A DNA stretch of 64,000 bases from Paracoccus albus (GTDB lineage Bacteria > Pseudomonadota > Alphaproteobacteria > Rhodobacterales > Rhodobacteraceae), in NCBI RefSeq assembly GCF_027913035.1, contig NZ_CP115776.1, positions 1-64,000 on the forward strand, given 5' to 3'. The first letter of the stretch is position 1. Every line of letters begins with the position of its first letter. A model generated the notes under the pieces. That model was not told where the DNA came from. It saw only the letters and a list, made by a program, of their open reading frames with translations, and searched no databases. Positions 1-7,118 of this stretch are shown here, piece by piece. Made by a program: the position numbers and the translations under genes.

Positions 1-22
1 CGTCCGAACAAACAGGCACAAT

Positions 23-1327
23 ATGTATACGCACGAAGACCTCGCCCAGCTTCAGGCCCAGTCACTGAAGATGCAGGGCTGGATACGCCGACAGACCTTC
101 TCGCCCGAGCTGGAAAAGACCCTGCGCCGCTTCTCCAGCTGGGAGGTGTCTGAGTTGATATTCGGCATCAATCAGTCGACCTTCCGCGGCAAGCTGGCCG
201 CCGACCCAAACCTTCCCCTCGGGGAAGTTGAAGAGGACGGGCGCCAGCGTTGGTTCAGCCTGGAAGAGATCAATGAGTTGCGCCGCCGCATACGCGTCAA
301 CAAGACATCCCTGCTGCCAGAGCGCCCGCAAGGCAAGCGCGCCTTCCGCGCCGCCATCGCCAATTTCAAGGGCGGCGCAGGCAAGTCCACCGTCGCGTTG
401 CACTTCGCCCATGCCGCTGCGCTTGACGGCTACCGCGTGCTCGCCGTCGACTTCGACCCGCAAGCGACGCTCAGCCATTCGATGGGCCTCAGCGATGTGG
501 GCGAGGACCACACGGTCTGGGGGATCATGGCCCGCGACCTTGAACGAGAGACAGACCGGATGAACGCGTCGGCCCCCGGCGCCGAAAGTGGCACCGCCCT
601 GCCCCAACGCCGGCTGCCATCGTCTATCCGCGACATGGGCCTTGGCGCGTTGCGCCCCGCGGACTTCATCAAGCCCACGGCGTGGCCGACGATTGATATC
701 GTACCATCCTGCGCCAATGCCGCCTTTGTCGAGTTTGCTAGCGCCCAGTATCGGCACCTCAATCCGGAATGGACCTTCTTCGGTGCGGTGTCGCGCTTCC
801 TCGACGCGCTGCCGGACGATGCTTATGATCTGATCCTCTTCGATTGCCCGCCTGCGATTGGTTACCAGTCGATGAACGCGGTCTTTGCGGCGGACATGCT
901 CTATATTCCATCGGGCCCCGGCTATTGGGAATATGACAGCACGACCAGCTTCATCGGGCAGCTTGCCGAGGCGTTGGAGGATCTGTCGCATGGCTTCGAA
1001 AACTTCCCCACGGGGAAGATCGCCTTGCCCAAGGCGTTTACCGACATCCGTTTTCTGATGACCCGATACGAGCCGTCGAACGAGCTGCATCAGGCCATGT
1101 TCGCAGCTTTCCAGCAGGTTTTCGGCGACCGTATGGCCGAGCACCCGATAGAGCTGACGCGGGCGGTTGAGCAATCGGGGCGCTTCCTGAGCTCTATCTA
1201 TGAGATTGATTACCGCGAAATGACGCGCGGCACATGGCGCCGTGCGCGGGCAAGTTTCGACCGCGCCTATGAGGAATTCAAATCCCACCTGCTGATCGCG
1301 TGGGACAAGTTGGAGGCTGACGCATGA
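23..1327 (+). CDS. repA: Plasmid partition ATPase RepA (ParA family)
   Basis: This 434-residue protein is a ParA-type ATPase that would move plasmid copies apart together with the downstream ParB-like protein. A deviant Walker A motif (KGGAGKST) sits at residues 116-123 and a Walker A'-like AVDFDPQA follows near residue 145; FDCPPAIG is the Walker B region. The roughly 110-residue N-terminal extension, with a MerR/HTH-like stretch (WFSLEEINELRRR), is usual for plasmid RepA proteins, which often repress their own operon. The stop overlaps the start of repB by 4 bp, so the two are co-translated. Two copies of a 16-bp palindrome lie inside the gene. The promoter is outside or at the very edge of the window. 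Confidence 0.93.
   Translation: MYTHEDLAQLQAQSLKMQGWIRRQTFSPELEKTLRRFSSWEVSELIFGINQSTFRGKLAADPNLPLGEVEEDGRQRWFSLEEINELRRRIRVNKTSLLPERPQGKRAFRAAIANFKGGAGKSTVALHFAHAAALDGYRVLAVDFDPQATLSHSMGLSDVGEDHTVWGIMARDLERETDRMNASAPGAESGTALPQRRLPSSIRDMGLGALRPADFIKPTAWPTIDIVPSCANAAFVEFASAQYRHLNPEWTFFGAVSRFLDALPDDAYDLILFDCPPAIGYQSMNAVFAADMLYIPSGPGYWEYDSTTSFIGQLAEALEDLSHGFENFPTGKIALPKAFTDIRFLMTRYEPSNELHQAMFAAFQQVFGDRMAEHPIELTRAVEQSGRFLSSIYEIDYREMTRGTWRRARASFDRAYEEFKSHLLIAWDKLEADA
212..227. repeat. parS-like palindrome, copy 1 (inside repA)
   Basis: CTTCCCCTCGGGGAAG: two 7-bp arms around a TC centre. It is one of four copies of CTTCCCCNCGGGGAAG in the first 2.5 kb and probably a ParB binding site. It is read as codons for NLPLGEV. 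Confidence 0.7.
1003..1018. repeat. parS-like palindrome, copy 2 (inside repA)
   Basis: CTTCCCCACGGGGAAG, same arms as copy 1 with an AC centre. It is read in the same codon phase and encodes NFPTGKI. Confidence 0.7.
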
Positions 1328-2421
1328 GCCGCAAACGCCGTATGTTCGATATCGAAATGCCTGAAGAAGGCGACGAAAACTTCCCCGCGGGGAAGGTGGA
1401 GCAGAAGGACTCGCGACGCGGCCCAATGGCGACTGCCATCGCCGAAACCGCCGAATCCAGCCGCGACCGCGCGAAAGTAGAGGCCGAAATCCGCGCGGAA
1501 AATGATGCTCTGGCGCAGGAGCATGTTCGCCTGAAGCGCGCCGGTCTGGTCACCGATATGATCGAATTGGATGCCATCGAAACGTTCAAGCTGATGCGCG
1601 ACCGTGCGCCGGGGCCGGATTTTGAGCTGCCCGAACTCGTTCAGTCCATCCGCGATATCGGCCTGTCAAACCCGATCAGGGTAGAGCCGCGCACAGATGG
1701 TCGCTACGAACTCATTCAGGGTTATCGCCGGCTGTCAGCCTATAGGGAGCTTCTGAAGGAAACCGGCGATGCCGAACAATGGGGCAGGATCCCAGCCGGC
1801 ATCGTGGCCAAGGGCGATGCGTTGGAGCAGCTTTACCGGCGCATGGTGGATGAGAATATGGTGCGCAAGGACATCTCTTTTGCAGAGATGGCGCAGCTTG
1901 CGGTTCATTATGCAATGGATCCGGACACGGATGAAAACGACCCGGACAAAGCCGTGGCGATCCTGTTCAAATCGGCGGGCTATCAGAAGCGCAGCTATAT
2001 CCGCAAGTTTATCCCGCTGGTTAAAAGTCTTGGTGAGACGCTGCAATTTCCGCAGGAGATCCCGCGTGCGCTTGGGCTCGCCCTGGCGCAGCAGGTGGAT
2101 GAGGTGCCGGGCACGGCTGCTGCCATCAAGGCTGAGCTGAAGGATTGGGACAATCGCTCGGTGATGGATGAGTTGGGCGTGTTGCGGCGTTTTGCGGGGC
2201 AGGGGGGTGATGGCAGTGACGACGCGCCGCAAAGCGTGAAGAAACCCGCTGTCCCTGCCGAGAAGGCAAAGACGACCTTCCAGCTTACGCGACCGCAAGG
2301 CAGCGCCAAATGCACTGCCGCCAACGGCCGGCTGGAGATACGGTTGCCGCGAGACTTCTCTGCGCTTGACCGACGGCGGTTGGAATCGGCGGTCGCGGCC
2401 ATGCTTGACCAGCTTGACTGA
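1324..2421 (+). CDS. repB: Plasmid partition protein RepB (ParB family)
   Basis: A 365-residue ParB/Spo0J-like DNA-binding protein, partner of RepA. The ParB N-terminal nuclease-like domain is visible around residues 100-150 (PIRVEP, then ELIQGYRRLSAYREL), where the GxRRxxA signature is GYRRLSA. A helix-turn-helix region follows (MVRKDISFAEMAQLA), then a variable linker and a short C-terminal dimerisation-like segment. It starts within the last codons of repA (4-bp overlap). The third palindrome lies near its 5' end and the fourth begins 2 bp after its stop, which fits binding by RepB. Binding itself is inferred. Confidence 0.92.
   Translation: MSRKRRMFDIEMPEEGDENFPAGKVEQKDSRRGPMATAIAETAESSRDRAKVEAEIRAENDALAQEHVRLKRAGLVTDMIELDAIETFKLMRDRAPGPDFELPELVQSIRDIGLSNPIRVEPRTDGRYELIQGYRRLSAYRELLKETGDAEQWGRIPAGIVAKGDALEQLYRRMVDENMVRKDISFAEMAQLAVHYAMDPDTDENDPDKAVAILFKSAGYQKRSYIRKFIPLVKSLGETLQFPQEIPRALGLALAQQVDEVPGTAAAIKAELKDWDNRSVMDELGVLRRFAGQGGDGSDDAPQSVKKPAVPAEKAKTTFQLTRPQGSAKCTAANGRLEIRLPRDFSALDRRRLESAVAAMLDQLD
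1380..1395. repeat. parS-like palindrome, copy 3 (inside repB)
   Basis: CTTCCCCGCGGGGAAG, a perfect 16-bp palindrome encoding NFPAGKV in repB. Confidence 0.72.
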
Positions 2422-2422
2422 T

Positions 2423-2438
2423 CTTCCCCGCGGGGAAG
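2423..2438. repeat. parS-like palindrome, copy 4 (after repB)
   Basis: CTTCCCCGCGGGGAAG, perfect palindrome, beginning 2 bp after the repB stop. It is identical to copy 3 and the only copy outside a coding region, which argues that the motif is kept for DNA binding and not for protein sequence. Confidence 0.75.
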
Positions 2439-2704
2439 GTCCGCCAATCGCCTAGCTTTGTCGCCGCAAGCTCGCTGCCGGACTGCTTGCGATAGGCTCG
2501 AAAGTGCAGCGCGGGGTGAGGGGTAGGGCAGGGGGTGATATAATAGCAGATGGGGCGGAGCAGTTTTGGCAGATATACGATAGATCCGATAATCAGTCCT
2601 TATCGTGTATGATATAGCCTTCATTAAAATAATCTTGTAACGGAAATTGGGAGCTTTATAATTGCCGTACAATGATAAATGTAATCATATAACAGAATGA
2701 TAAA
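2439..2704. other. AT-rich gap between repB and the DUF1612-like gene
   Basis: About 265 bp without a gene. From about 2530 it becomes markedly AT-rich against the GC-rich surroundings. It holds an inverted repeat, ATATACGATA (2573-2582) and TATCGTGTAT (2601-2610), 9 of 10 pairs matching. It could be the promoter/operator of the next gene or part of the replication origin. No clear iteron array is visible, so the origin role is only a possibility. Confidence 0.4.
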
Positions 2705-3901
2705 GTGAATGATGCATCTCCCGGCTCTGACCTCCTGACCGATATTCTCGCCGTCGAAAGCGCGGCGGGCCGGCTGGAGGGTGCGTTTCTGGCCGACCCC
2801 GAACTGGGCCGGATGTGGCGGGCGCAGATGGTGCTGAGCGAGGTGTGCCGCTCGGTCGGGCTCGAGGATATCCATCTCTTCGAGGGCGACCTGGTGATGC
2901 GCGGCTTCGAGAACCGGAATACGTCGCTCGCGACCGCGCGCGGCGCGCTGCACGGGGCCGAGCTTATGCGGGTCATGGCCCGGCCCGGCGATCTGCGCGC
3001 CGATCCGGTGGCGGTGCTGACACGCTGCCTGCGGGCGGGGTTTGCCGAGGATCGGGCCTTGGACCAGGAAGGGCAGGGGGCGGAATGGCCCGATCTCGTC
3101 GCCCTCGCGCCAGGTATTGTCGGCGAGATCGATGCGGCACCGACGCCGGTTCTGGCCGCGATCCGGGCCGCGGCGCATTTGCGTATGGCCACCGCAGCGC
3201 AGCTTCCGGCAGCGGAGCGGCTGTTGTTCATCGCCGTGGATCACGCCAGTCGGCTGCCGCATCAGCGCGACCATGCGACCACTGAGGAGACCGGGGTCGC
3301 ACCGCTGCTGGGTCAGATCCGCGCAAGCTGGGTGCTGCTGCCCTCGATGGCCATGACCGCGCAGGGTTTTCGGGCCTGGTCGCCCGGTAGTGCGCGCGGA
3401 ATCCGCGATCTGCTGGCCGGTTTGCGCATCGAGTCCGGCCGGGCACTTGGCCAGCTGCCACTGCTGCGCCGCTGGCGCGACCGGGCCCGCCAGCTGGCGG
3501 CGGACCAGCCCGGCAAGTCGCATCTGGACGATCTGGTGACGCTTGCCATCCATCAGCCGATTCTGACCGGGTCCGGCATCGCCGAGGCGCTTGGTGTCAC
3601 CGACCGCACCGCGCGCAATCTGGTGGACAAGGCGGTGGATGCCCGTCTGCTGGCCCCGATCACCGGCCGACGCAGCTATCGGGCGTGGGCACCGCTGCCC
3701 ATGGCCGAGCGGCTTCGGATGCGCAATCCGATCAGCGAGCGGCCGCGGAGTACAAGGCCCGATCCGACGGAGGCAGATCTGCGCGTCGGACACGAGTCGG
3801 ACGCGGCAGGGCAGGGGGACGCCATGGCCGAACTCGACGCCGCATTGGCGCAGGCAGATGAGATCCTCGGGCGATACCGCCCGGTGACGCTGCGCGAATA
3901 A
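2705..3901 (+). CDS. DUF1612-like HTH plasmid protein (RHE_PE00001 type)
   Basis: A 398-residue protein resembling the DUF1612/HTH_DUF1612 proteins that often sit beside replicons of rhizobial and rhodobacterial plasmids. The N-terminal half is helical and follows the family pattern (RAQMVLSEVCRSVGLEDI, then LVMRGFENR). The C-terminal part has a winged-helix stretch around residues 285-330 (GSGIAEALGVTDRTARNLV, then GRRSYRAWAPL). The start is a GTG with a poor ribosome site; no better in-frame start is seen. Its function is not established. Position after repAB and an AT-rich gap suggests replication control or partition. Confidence 0.65.
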   Translation: MNDASPGSDLLTDILAVESAAGRLEGAFLADPELGRMWRAQMVLSEVCRSVGLEDIHLFEGDLVMRGFENRNTSLATARGALHGAELMRVMARPGDLRADPVAVLTRCLRAGFAEDRALDQEGQGAEWPDLVALAPGIVGEIDAAPTPVLAAIRAAAHLRMATAAQLPAAERLLFIAVDHASRLPHQRDHATTEETGVAPLLGQIRASWVLLPSMAMTAQGFRAWSPGSARGIRDLLAGLRIESGRALGQLPLLRRWRDRARQLAADQPGKSHLDDLVTLAIHQPILTGSGIAEALGVTDRTARNLVDKAVDARLLAPITGRRSYRAWAPLPMAERLRMRNPISERPRSTRPDPTEADLRVGHESDAAGQGDAMAELDAALAQADEILGRYRPVTLRE

Positions 3902-3935
3902 TCCCGGGATTGATCTGGGCGAAAGAGAGGATGCA

Positions 3936-4208
3936 ATGACAGAACCCAGCCTGAAAACCGACACCCGACAGGCCGATTGGCGCCGCCGAAATGTGCCTAA
4001 ATACACCGCCCATCTGGCCGTGCAGCGTGGATTGAAACGCGGCGAGATCACCCGCCAGCCCTGCGAAGTCTGCGGCCATCCCAAAACCGACGCCCATCAC
4101 GACGACTACGACGCGCCCCTGCAGGTCCGCTGGCTGTGCAGACAACACCACACAAGGCTGCATAATGGCGGAGAAGATCTGTTCGCGGGGGTGTGTGGGC
4201 GGGACTAG
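3936..4208 (+). CDS. Small Cys/His-motif protein of phage/plasmid type
   Basis: A 90-residue basic protein with CEVCG at residues 46-50, then HHDDYDAP and WLCRQHHTRLH. The spacing of CxxC, HHxDY and LCxxHH is that of short zinc-binding HNH-like proteins found in phages and plasmids. No full HNH nuclease signature can be confirmed, so the enzymatic role is open. It follows the DUF1612-like gene by 34 bp in the same direction and could be co-transcribed. The IS6-family element begins 9 bp after its stop. Confidence 0.6.
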   Translation: MTEPSLKTDTRQADWRRRNVPKYTAHLAVQRGLKRGEITRQPCEVCGHPKTDAHHDDYDAPLQVRWLCRQHHTRLHNGGEDLFAGVCGRD

Positions 4209-4216
4209 GCGGAGGC

Positions 4217-5030
4217 GGTTTTGTCGCAAACTTTTGCCGTGAGGGGAGTGGATCCAAACGCTTGCTCGCTTACGCTGCCAGTTCCGCAAATTGAGCAAAG
4301 GGGCAGAGTCCAGGTGTCAACTGGCCCTTACGGATCATGTTCGCGGCCTCAATGCCCTCAAGTGTCGCTGACGCCGAAGCGAAGGATTTGAACCCGAGCA
4401 TGGGCCGGATCCGCTTCTTGATGCTGCGGTGGTCTTGCTCCACGCGATTATTGAGGTATTTGATCCGTATCATTTCGATCGGGATCGGACAGCCAAAGCG
4501 TTTCAGCATCCTATTAATCTCGGTGATGCCCGCAGTATTTGCCCCGCTCTTGTCGATCACGATTTTGCGCGGCAGGCCATTCACTTCCAGCGCCCGGGCG
4601 AAGAACCGGGTGGCGGCCTTCTTGTTGCGGCGCTTCGACAGCATGAAGTCCAATGTTTTACCGAATTTGTCGACCGCCCGGTACTGGTAGACCCATTCAC
4701 CCTTCACCTTGATGTAGGTTTCATCCATGCGCCAGGACCGATCTGTCGGATGCTTGCGGCGGCGCGCTTCCTCTGCCTGTTGGCCGGCATATCTCCCGAC
4801 CCAACGGTTCAGCGTCGCGTGATCGACCCTCACACCCCGCTCGGCCATGATCTCTTCCAAACCCCGGTAGGGCACCGTGTAGCGGACGTAGAAAAACACC
4901 GCAAACAGGATCACGGTTTTGGGGAAATGCGCCCCGTTGAAAGAAACCGTCATAACCGCATCCCCCCTCTGCCAAGATCAGACAGGATCATACATCGCCA
5001 CTCCTCCCAAGAAAATCTTGCGACAGAGCC
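4217..5030 (-). mobile_element. IS6-family insertion sequence, apparently complete
   Basis: An 814-bp element with imperfect terminal inverted repeats: GGTTTTGTCGCAAACTTTTG at the left (4217-4236) and GGCTCTGTCGCAAGATTTTC read inward from the right (5030-5011), about 15 of 20 matching. It contains one intact transposase gene. The flanking 8-mers (gcggaggc at the left, gagttgtg at the right) differ, so there is no target duplication. That is what is expected if the element came in by cointegrate formation or if later recombination between IS copies deleted one side. Confidence 0.85.
4270..4953 (-). CDS. IS6-family transposase
   Basis: A 227-residue DDE transposase of usual length for the family. 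Motifs include the first catalytic Asp in WRMDETYIKV, the second in KIVIDKSG, and the Glu in NNRVEQDHRSIKKR. The N-terminal HTH region (VPYRGLEEIMAERGV, then DHATLNRWVGRYA) is also typical. The frame is intact, so the element may still be active. Confidence 0.93.
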   Translation of the reverse strand: MTVSFNGAHFPKTVILFAVFFYVRYTVPYRGLEEIMAERGVRVDHATLNRWVGRYAGQQAEEARRRKHPTDRSWRMDETYIKVKGEWVYQYRAVDKFGKTLDFMLSKRRNKKAATRFFARALEVNGLPRKIVIDKSGANTAGITEINRMLKRFGCPIPIEMIRIKYLNNRVEQDHRSIKKRIRPMLGFKSFASASATLEGIEAANMIRKGQLTPGLCPFAQFAELAA

Positions 5031-5521
5031 GAGTTGTGCAGACCGTATAGCTCGTCACAGGGAAAACGATCAAATAAGCCGTCCGCGAGCATCGCCCGCG
5101 CACCGCCCAGCCCTTCTTCTGCCGGTTGGAAAATGAACACGACCCGCCCGGCAAAATCCCGCGTCTCGGCCAGATAGCGCGCCGCACCCAGCAACATGGT
5201 GGTGTGTCCGTCATGACCGCAGCCGTGAAAGACACCGGGGTTCTGAGAGCGATAGGGAAGGTTGGTTTCCTCTTCCATCGGCAAGGCGTCCATGTCCGCG
5301 CGCAGCCCGATGGTCTTGCCCGGCCGCGAACCTTCCAGCACACCGACGACGCCGGTTTTACCAATGTTGCGCGTCACGGAAATGCCCCAGCCCTCCAGCA
5401 GTTCTGCCACCCGCGCGGATGTCCTGACCTCCTGAAAGCCTATCTCGGGATGGGCATGAAAATCGCGGCGGATCGCGGTCAGATCATCGCTGTAGGCAGC
5501 GATGCCGTCGATAACGGGCAT
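5031..5521 (-). pseudogene. M20-family amidohydrolase, 3' half removed by the IS
   Basis: The first about 164 residues of an M20 peptidase/amidohydrolase (hippurate hydrolase type) that is normally close to 390 residues. Metal-site motifs remain: GLRADMDALPM, HGCGHDGHTTMLLGAA and FIFQPAEEG. The match stops at ELYGLHN exactly where the IS6 right end begins; the frame then runs 14 more residues into the IS and stops. The second metal-binding half and the lid domain are lost, so it should be inactive. The missing 3' part is not found elsewhere in the window. Confidence 0.88.
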
Positions 5522-5625
5522 GGCGTCTCTCCTTGGTATGTCTGCAAGCGTAAGATCGCAGGTTATCTGTCTGTCTTTTCAGGGCGTGCTACCACGATCT
5601 GACGGTCTCGGACATATGAGGTGAC

Positions 5626-5643
5626 TACCTGCTTGATCAGGTA
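5626..5643. promoter_or_regulatory. Palindrome upstream of the truncated amidohydrolase
   Basis: TACCTGCTTGATCAGGTA has perfect 6-bp arms and a 6-bp centre, about 105 bp upstream of the M20 start. It could be an operator. The rest of the 5522-5771 gap shows no gene. Confidence 0.3.
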
Positions 5644-5771
5644 AAACAAAATACCCGCCGGTCATCGGCACGGGGCAGAGGTGAGCTTTGGTAAAAAGGG
5701 TTCAATACGCGCCATTTGGGTGTCCGGCAGTCAAAACGGATAAGTACGTTCACCTTTCGCTTTTCGAAAAG

Positions 5772-6497
5772 TTAATCAGTCGAGCCTGCAGAAAACGACG
5801 CCTCTCCAAATGAGGGCGAGACGTCTTTTTGATCCAGACGCCGGGCTTCCTCGGCTGTCGTCATGACACCGGCAGCACCGATTTCTTCAAGTGCGTCGTC
5901 GATTGTCTCTGCGCCCGATGCCGGGCGGTAACTGTCATCGCCCGTTTCGGATGTGGAGGCGAAGCGCTGTTGCCAACCATCCTCGCTTTCGCAGGCCAGA
6001 ACGACGCGGACGGTTCTGGGCTGGGAAATCTCATACTCCCGGCAAAACTCACCACCCACCGTCAGGAAGGAGGCGATCATCACAAGATCACTGTCGTCGT
6101 CAAAACGCTGCGCTTCACCGGAGGGCAGGGACTCTAGCGCCGCGATCTCGGCAGCAGAGAAACCGTCCTGCGGCTGATCCAGCCACCACCAGCCGAGCCC
6201 CAAAGCCAGAATTGCGGCGCAAGCGGCGGCGAGCAGAGGTCTGCGGTTCAAATTGGCAGGGGTTGCAGTCCCCGCCGGGGCTTTGGGCGCGGCAGTGGCA
6301 CGGATATGCGCCGCAAGCGGATCCTCTTCCGCAGCTATTACCTTCATGCCGGCCAGTAGCCGTCGCGTTTCCTGAAAGCGGTGAAGGCGCTGCTGAAGGC
6401 CGGAATCGGATGCCACTGCAGCGCGGACGGCCTCGGCGCGCAGCGGATCCAGTTCGCCGTCGGCAAGTGCCATCAACGTTTCGTCATCTATCTGCAT
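5772..6497 (-). CDS. Membrane anti-sigma factor
   Basis: A 241-residue protein: an N-terminal helical anti-sigma domain (DDETLMALADGELDP, a typical zinc-less ASD opening), one membrane span around residues 87-107 (LLAAACAAILALGLGWWWL), and a periplasmic part. It follows the ECF sigma gene with a 42-bp gap in the same direction, so it is the likely cognate anti-sigma. Release would free the sigma factor to act on the divergent protease promoter. The signal sensed cannot be read from the sequence. Confidence 0.8.
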   Translation of the reverse strand: MQIDDETLMALADGELDPLRAEAVRAAVASDSGLQQRLHRFQETRRLLAGMKVIAAEEDPLAAHIRATAAPKAPAGTATPANLNRRPLLAAACAAILALGLGWWWLDQPQDGFSAAEIAALESLPSGEAQRFDDDSDLVMIASFLTVGGEFCREYEISQPRTVRVVLACESEDGWQQRFASTSETGDDSYRPASGAETIDDALEEIGAAGVMTTAEEARRLDQKDVSPSFGEASFSAGSTD

Positions 6498-6539
6498 GAA
6501 CCAGTTCCTCGCGGTAGCCTTTTGTATACGTCGCGGCGT

Positions 6540-7031
6540 TCATTTTATTCCAAGCTTTTGTGACAACGCGATCCGGGCACGTGACAAGCGGCTCATCACG
6601 GTGCCGATGGGCAGATCAAGGGTTTGCGCGGCTTCTGCGTAGCTAAACTCTTCCACGCAGACCAGATGAAGCACTTCGCGCTGATCGTCCGAGAGGTCCA
6701 GCATCGCGTCGCGTACGCTGCGCAGCATCAGCCGCGCCTCAAGCCCTGGGCCGGGATCGGTCGGCAAAACTTCTGGCTGCTCGTGAACATCGATCTGTGT
6801 TCCGGCCCGTTTTTCGCGGCGAGTCATGTCAATAAACGTGTTTCGCATTATCCTGAACAACCACGGGTCCATCTTTTGGCTACGATCGAAGCTGTTGGCA
6901 TTGGCAATGGCCCGTTCCACGGTGATCTGTACCAGATCGTCAGCCACGTCCGGACGACGGGCGAGCGACAGCGCGAAGCGCCTGAGATTCGGCAGCAAGG
7001 CGATCAGGGCTTCGCTGAAGGCCGCATCCAT
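6540..7031 (-). CDS. ECF (sigma-70 family group 4) sigma factor
   Basis: A 163-residue sigma factor with region 2 (DVADDLVQITVERAIAN, then PWLFRIMRNTFIDMTRR) and region 4 (LSDDQREVLHLVCVEEFSYAEAA, then GTVMSRLSRAR). Regions 1 and 3 are absent, as expected for ECF factors. It is divergent from the subtilase gene, and an ECF-type promoter lies between them. It probably directs its own operon and the protease gene; that is inferred from layout. Confidence 0.93.
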   Translation of the reverse strand: MDAAFSEALIALLPNLRRFALSLARRPDVADDLVQITVERAIANANSFDRSQKMDPWLFRIMRNTFIDMTRREKRAGTQIDVHEQPEVLPTDPGPGLEARLMLRSVRDAMLDLSDDQREVLHLVCVEEFSYAEAAQTLDLPIGTVMSRLSRARIALSQKLGIK

Positions 7032-7063
7032 GGTGACTCCGCACTAAAAATTGTTAATCAATT

Positions 7064-7090
7064 GGAATAATAAAAATCGAGCGGCGTAAA
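7064..7090 (+). promoter_or_regulatory. Predicted ECF-type promoter of the subtilase gene
   Basis: GGAAT at 7064-7068 and CGTAAA at 7085-7090, separated by 16 bp, match the general ECF pattern (GGAAx, then CGTx). It lies 29 bp before the protease start and beside the ECF sigma gene. Confidence 0.55.
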
Positions 7091-7118
7091 TGTCCAGAAA
7101 TGCAGACAGGAGGGCATC

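Noticed and set aside
62-1426. A 454-codon minus-strand frame across repA
   Set aside because: It mirrors repA codons and has no recognisable domain or ribosome site.
2624-4084. A 486-codon minus-strand frame opposite the DUF1612-like gene
   Set aside because: The plus strand carries the HTH-type protein; the minus frame is rich in Arg, Gln and His with no motif, as expected for a shadow.
4209-5038. Target-site duplication around the intact IS6-family element
   Set aside because: The flanking 8-mers gcggaggc and gagttgtg do not match.
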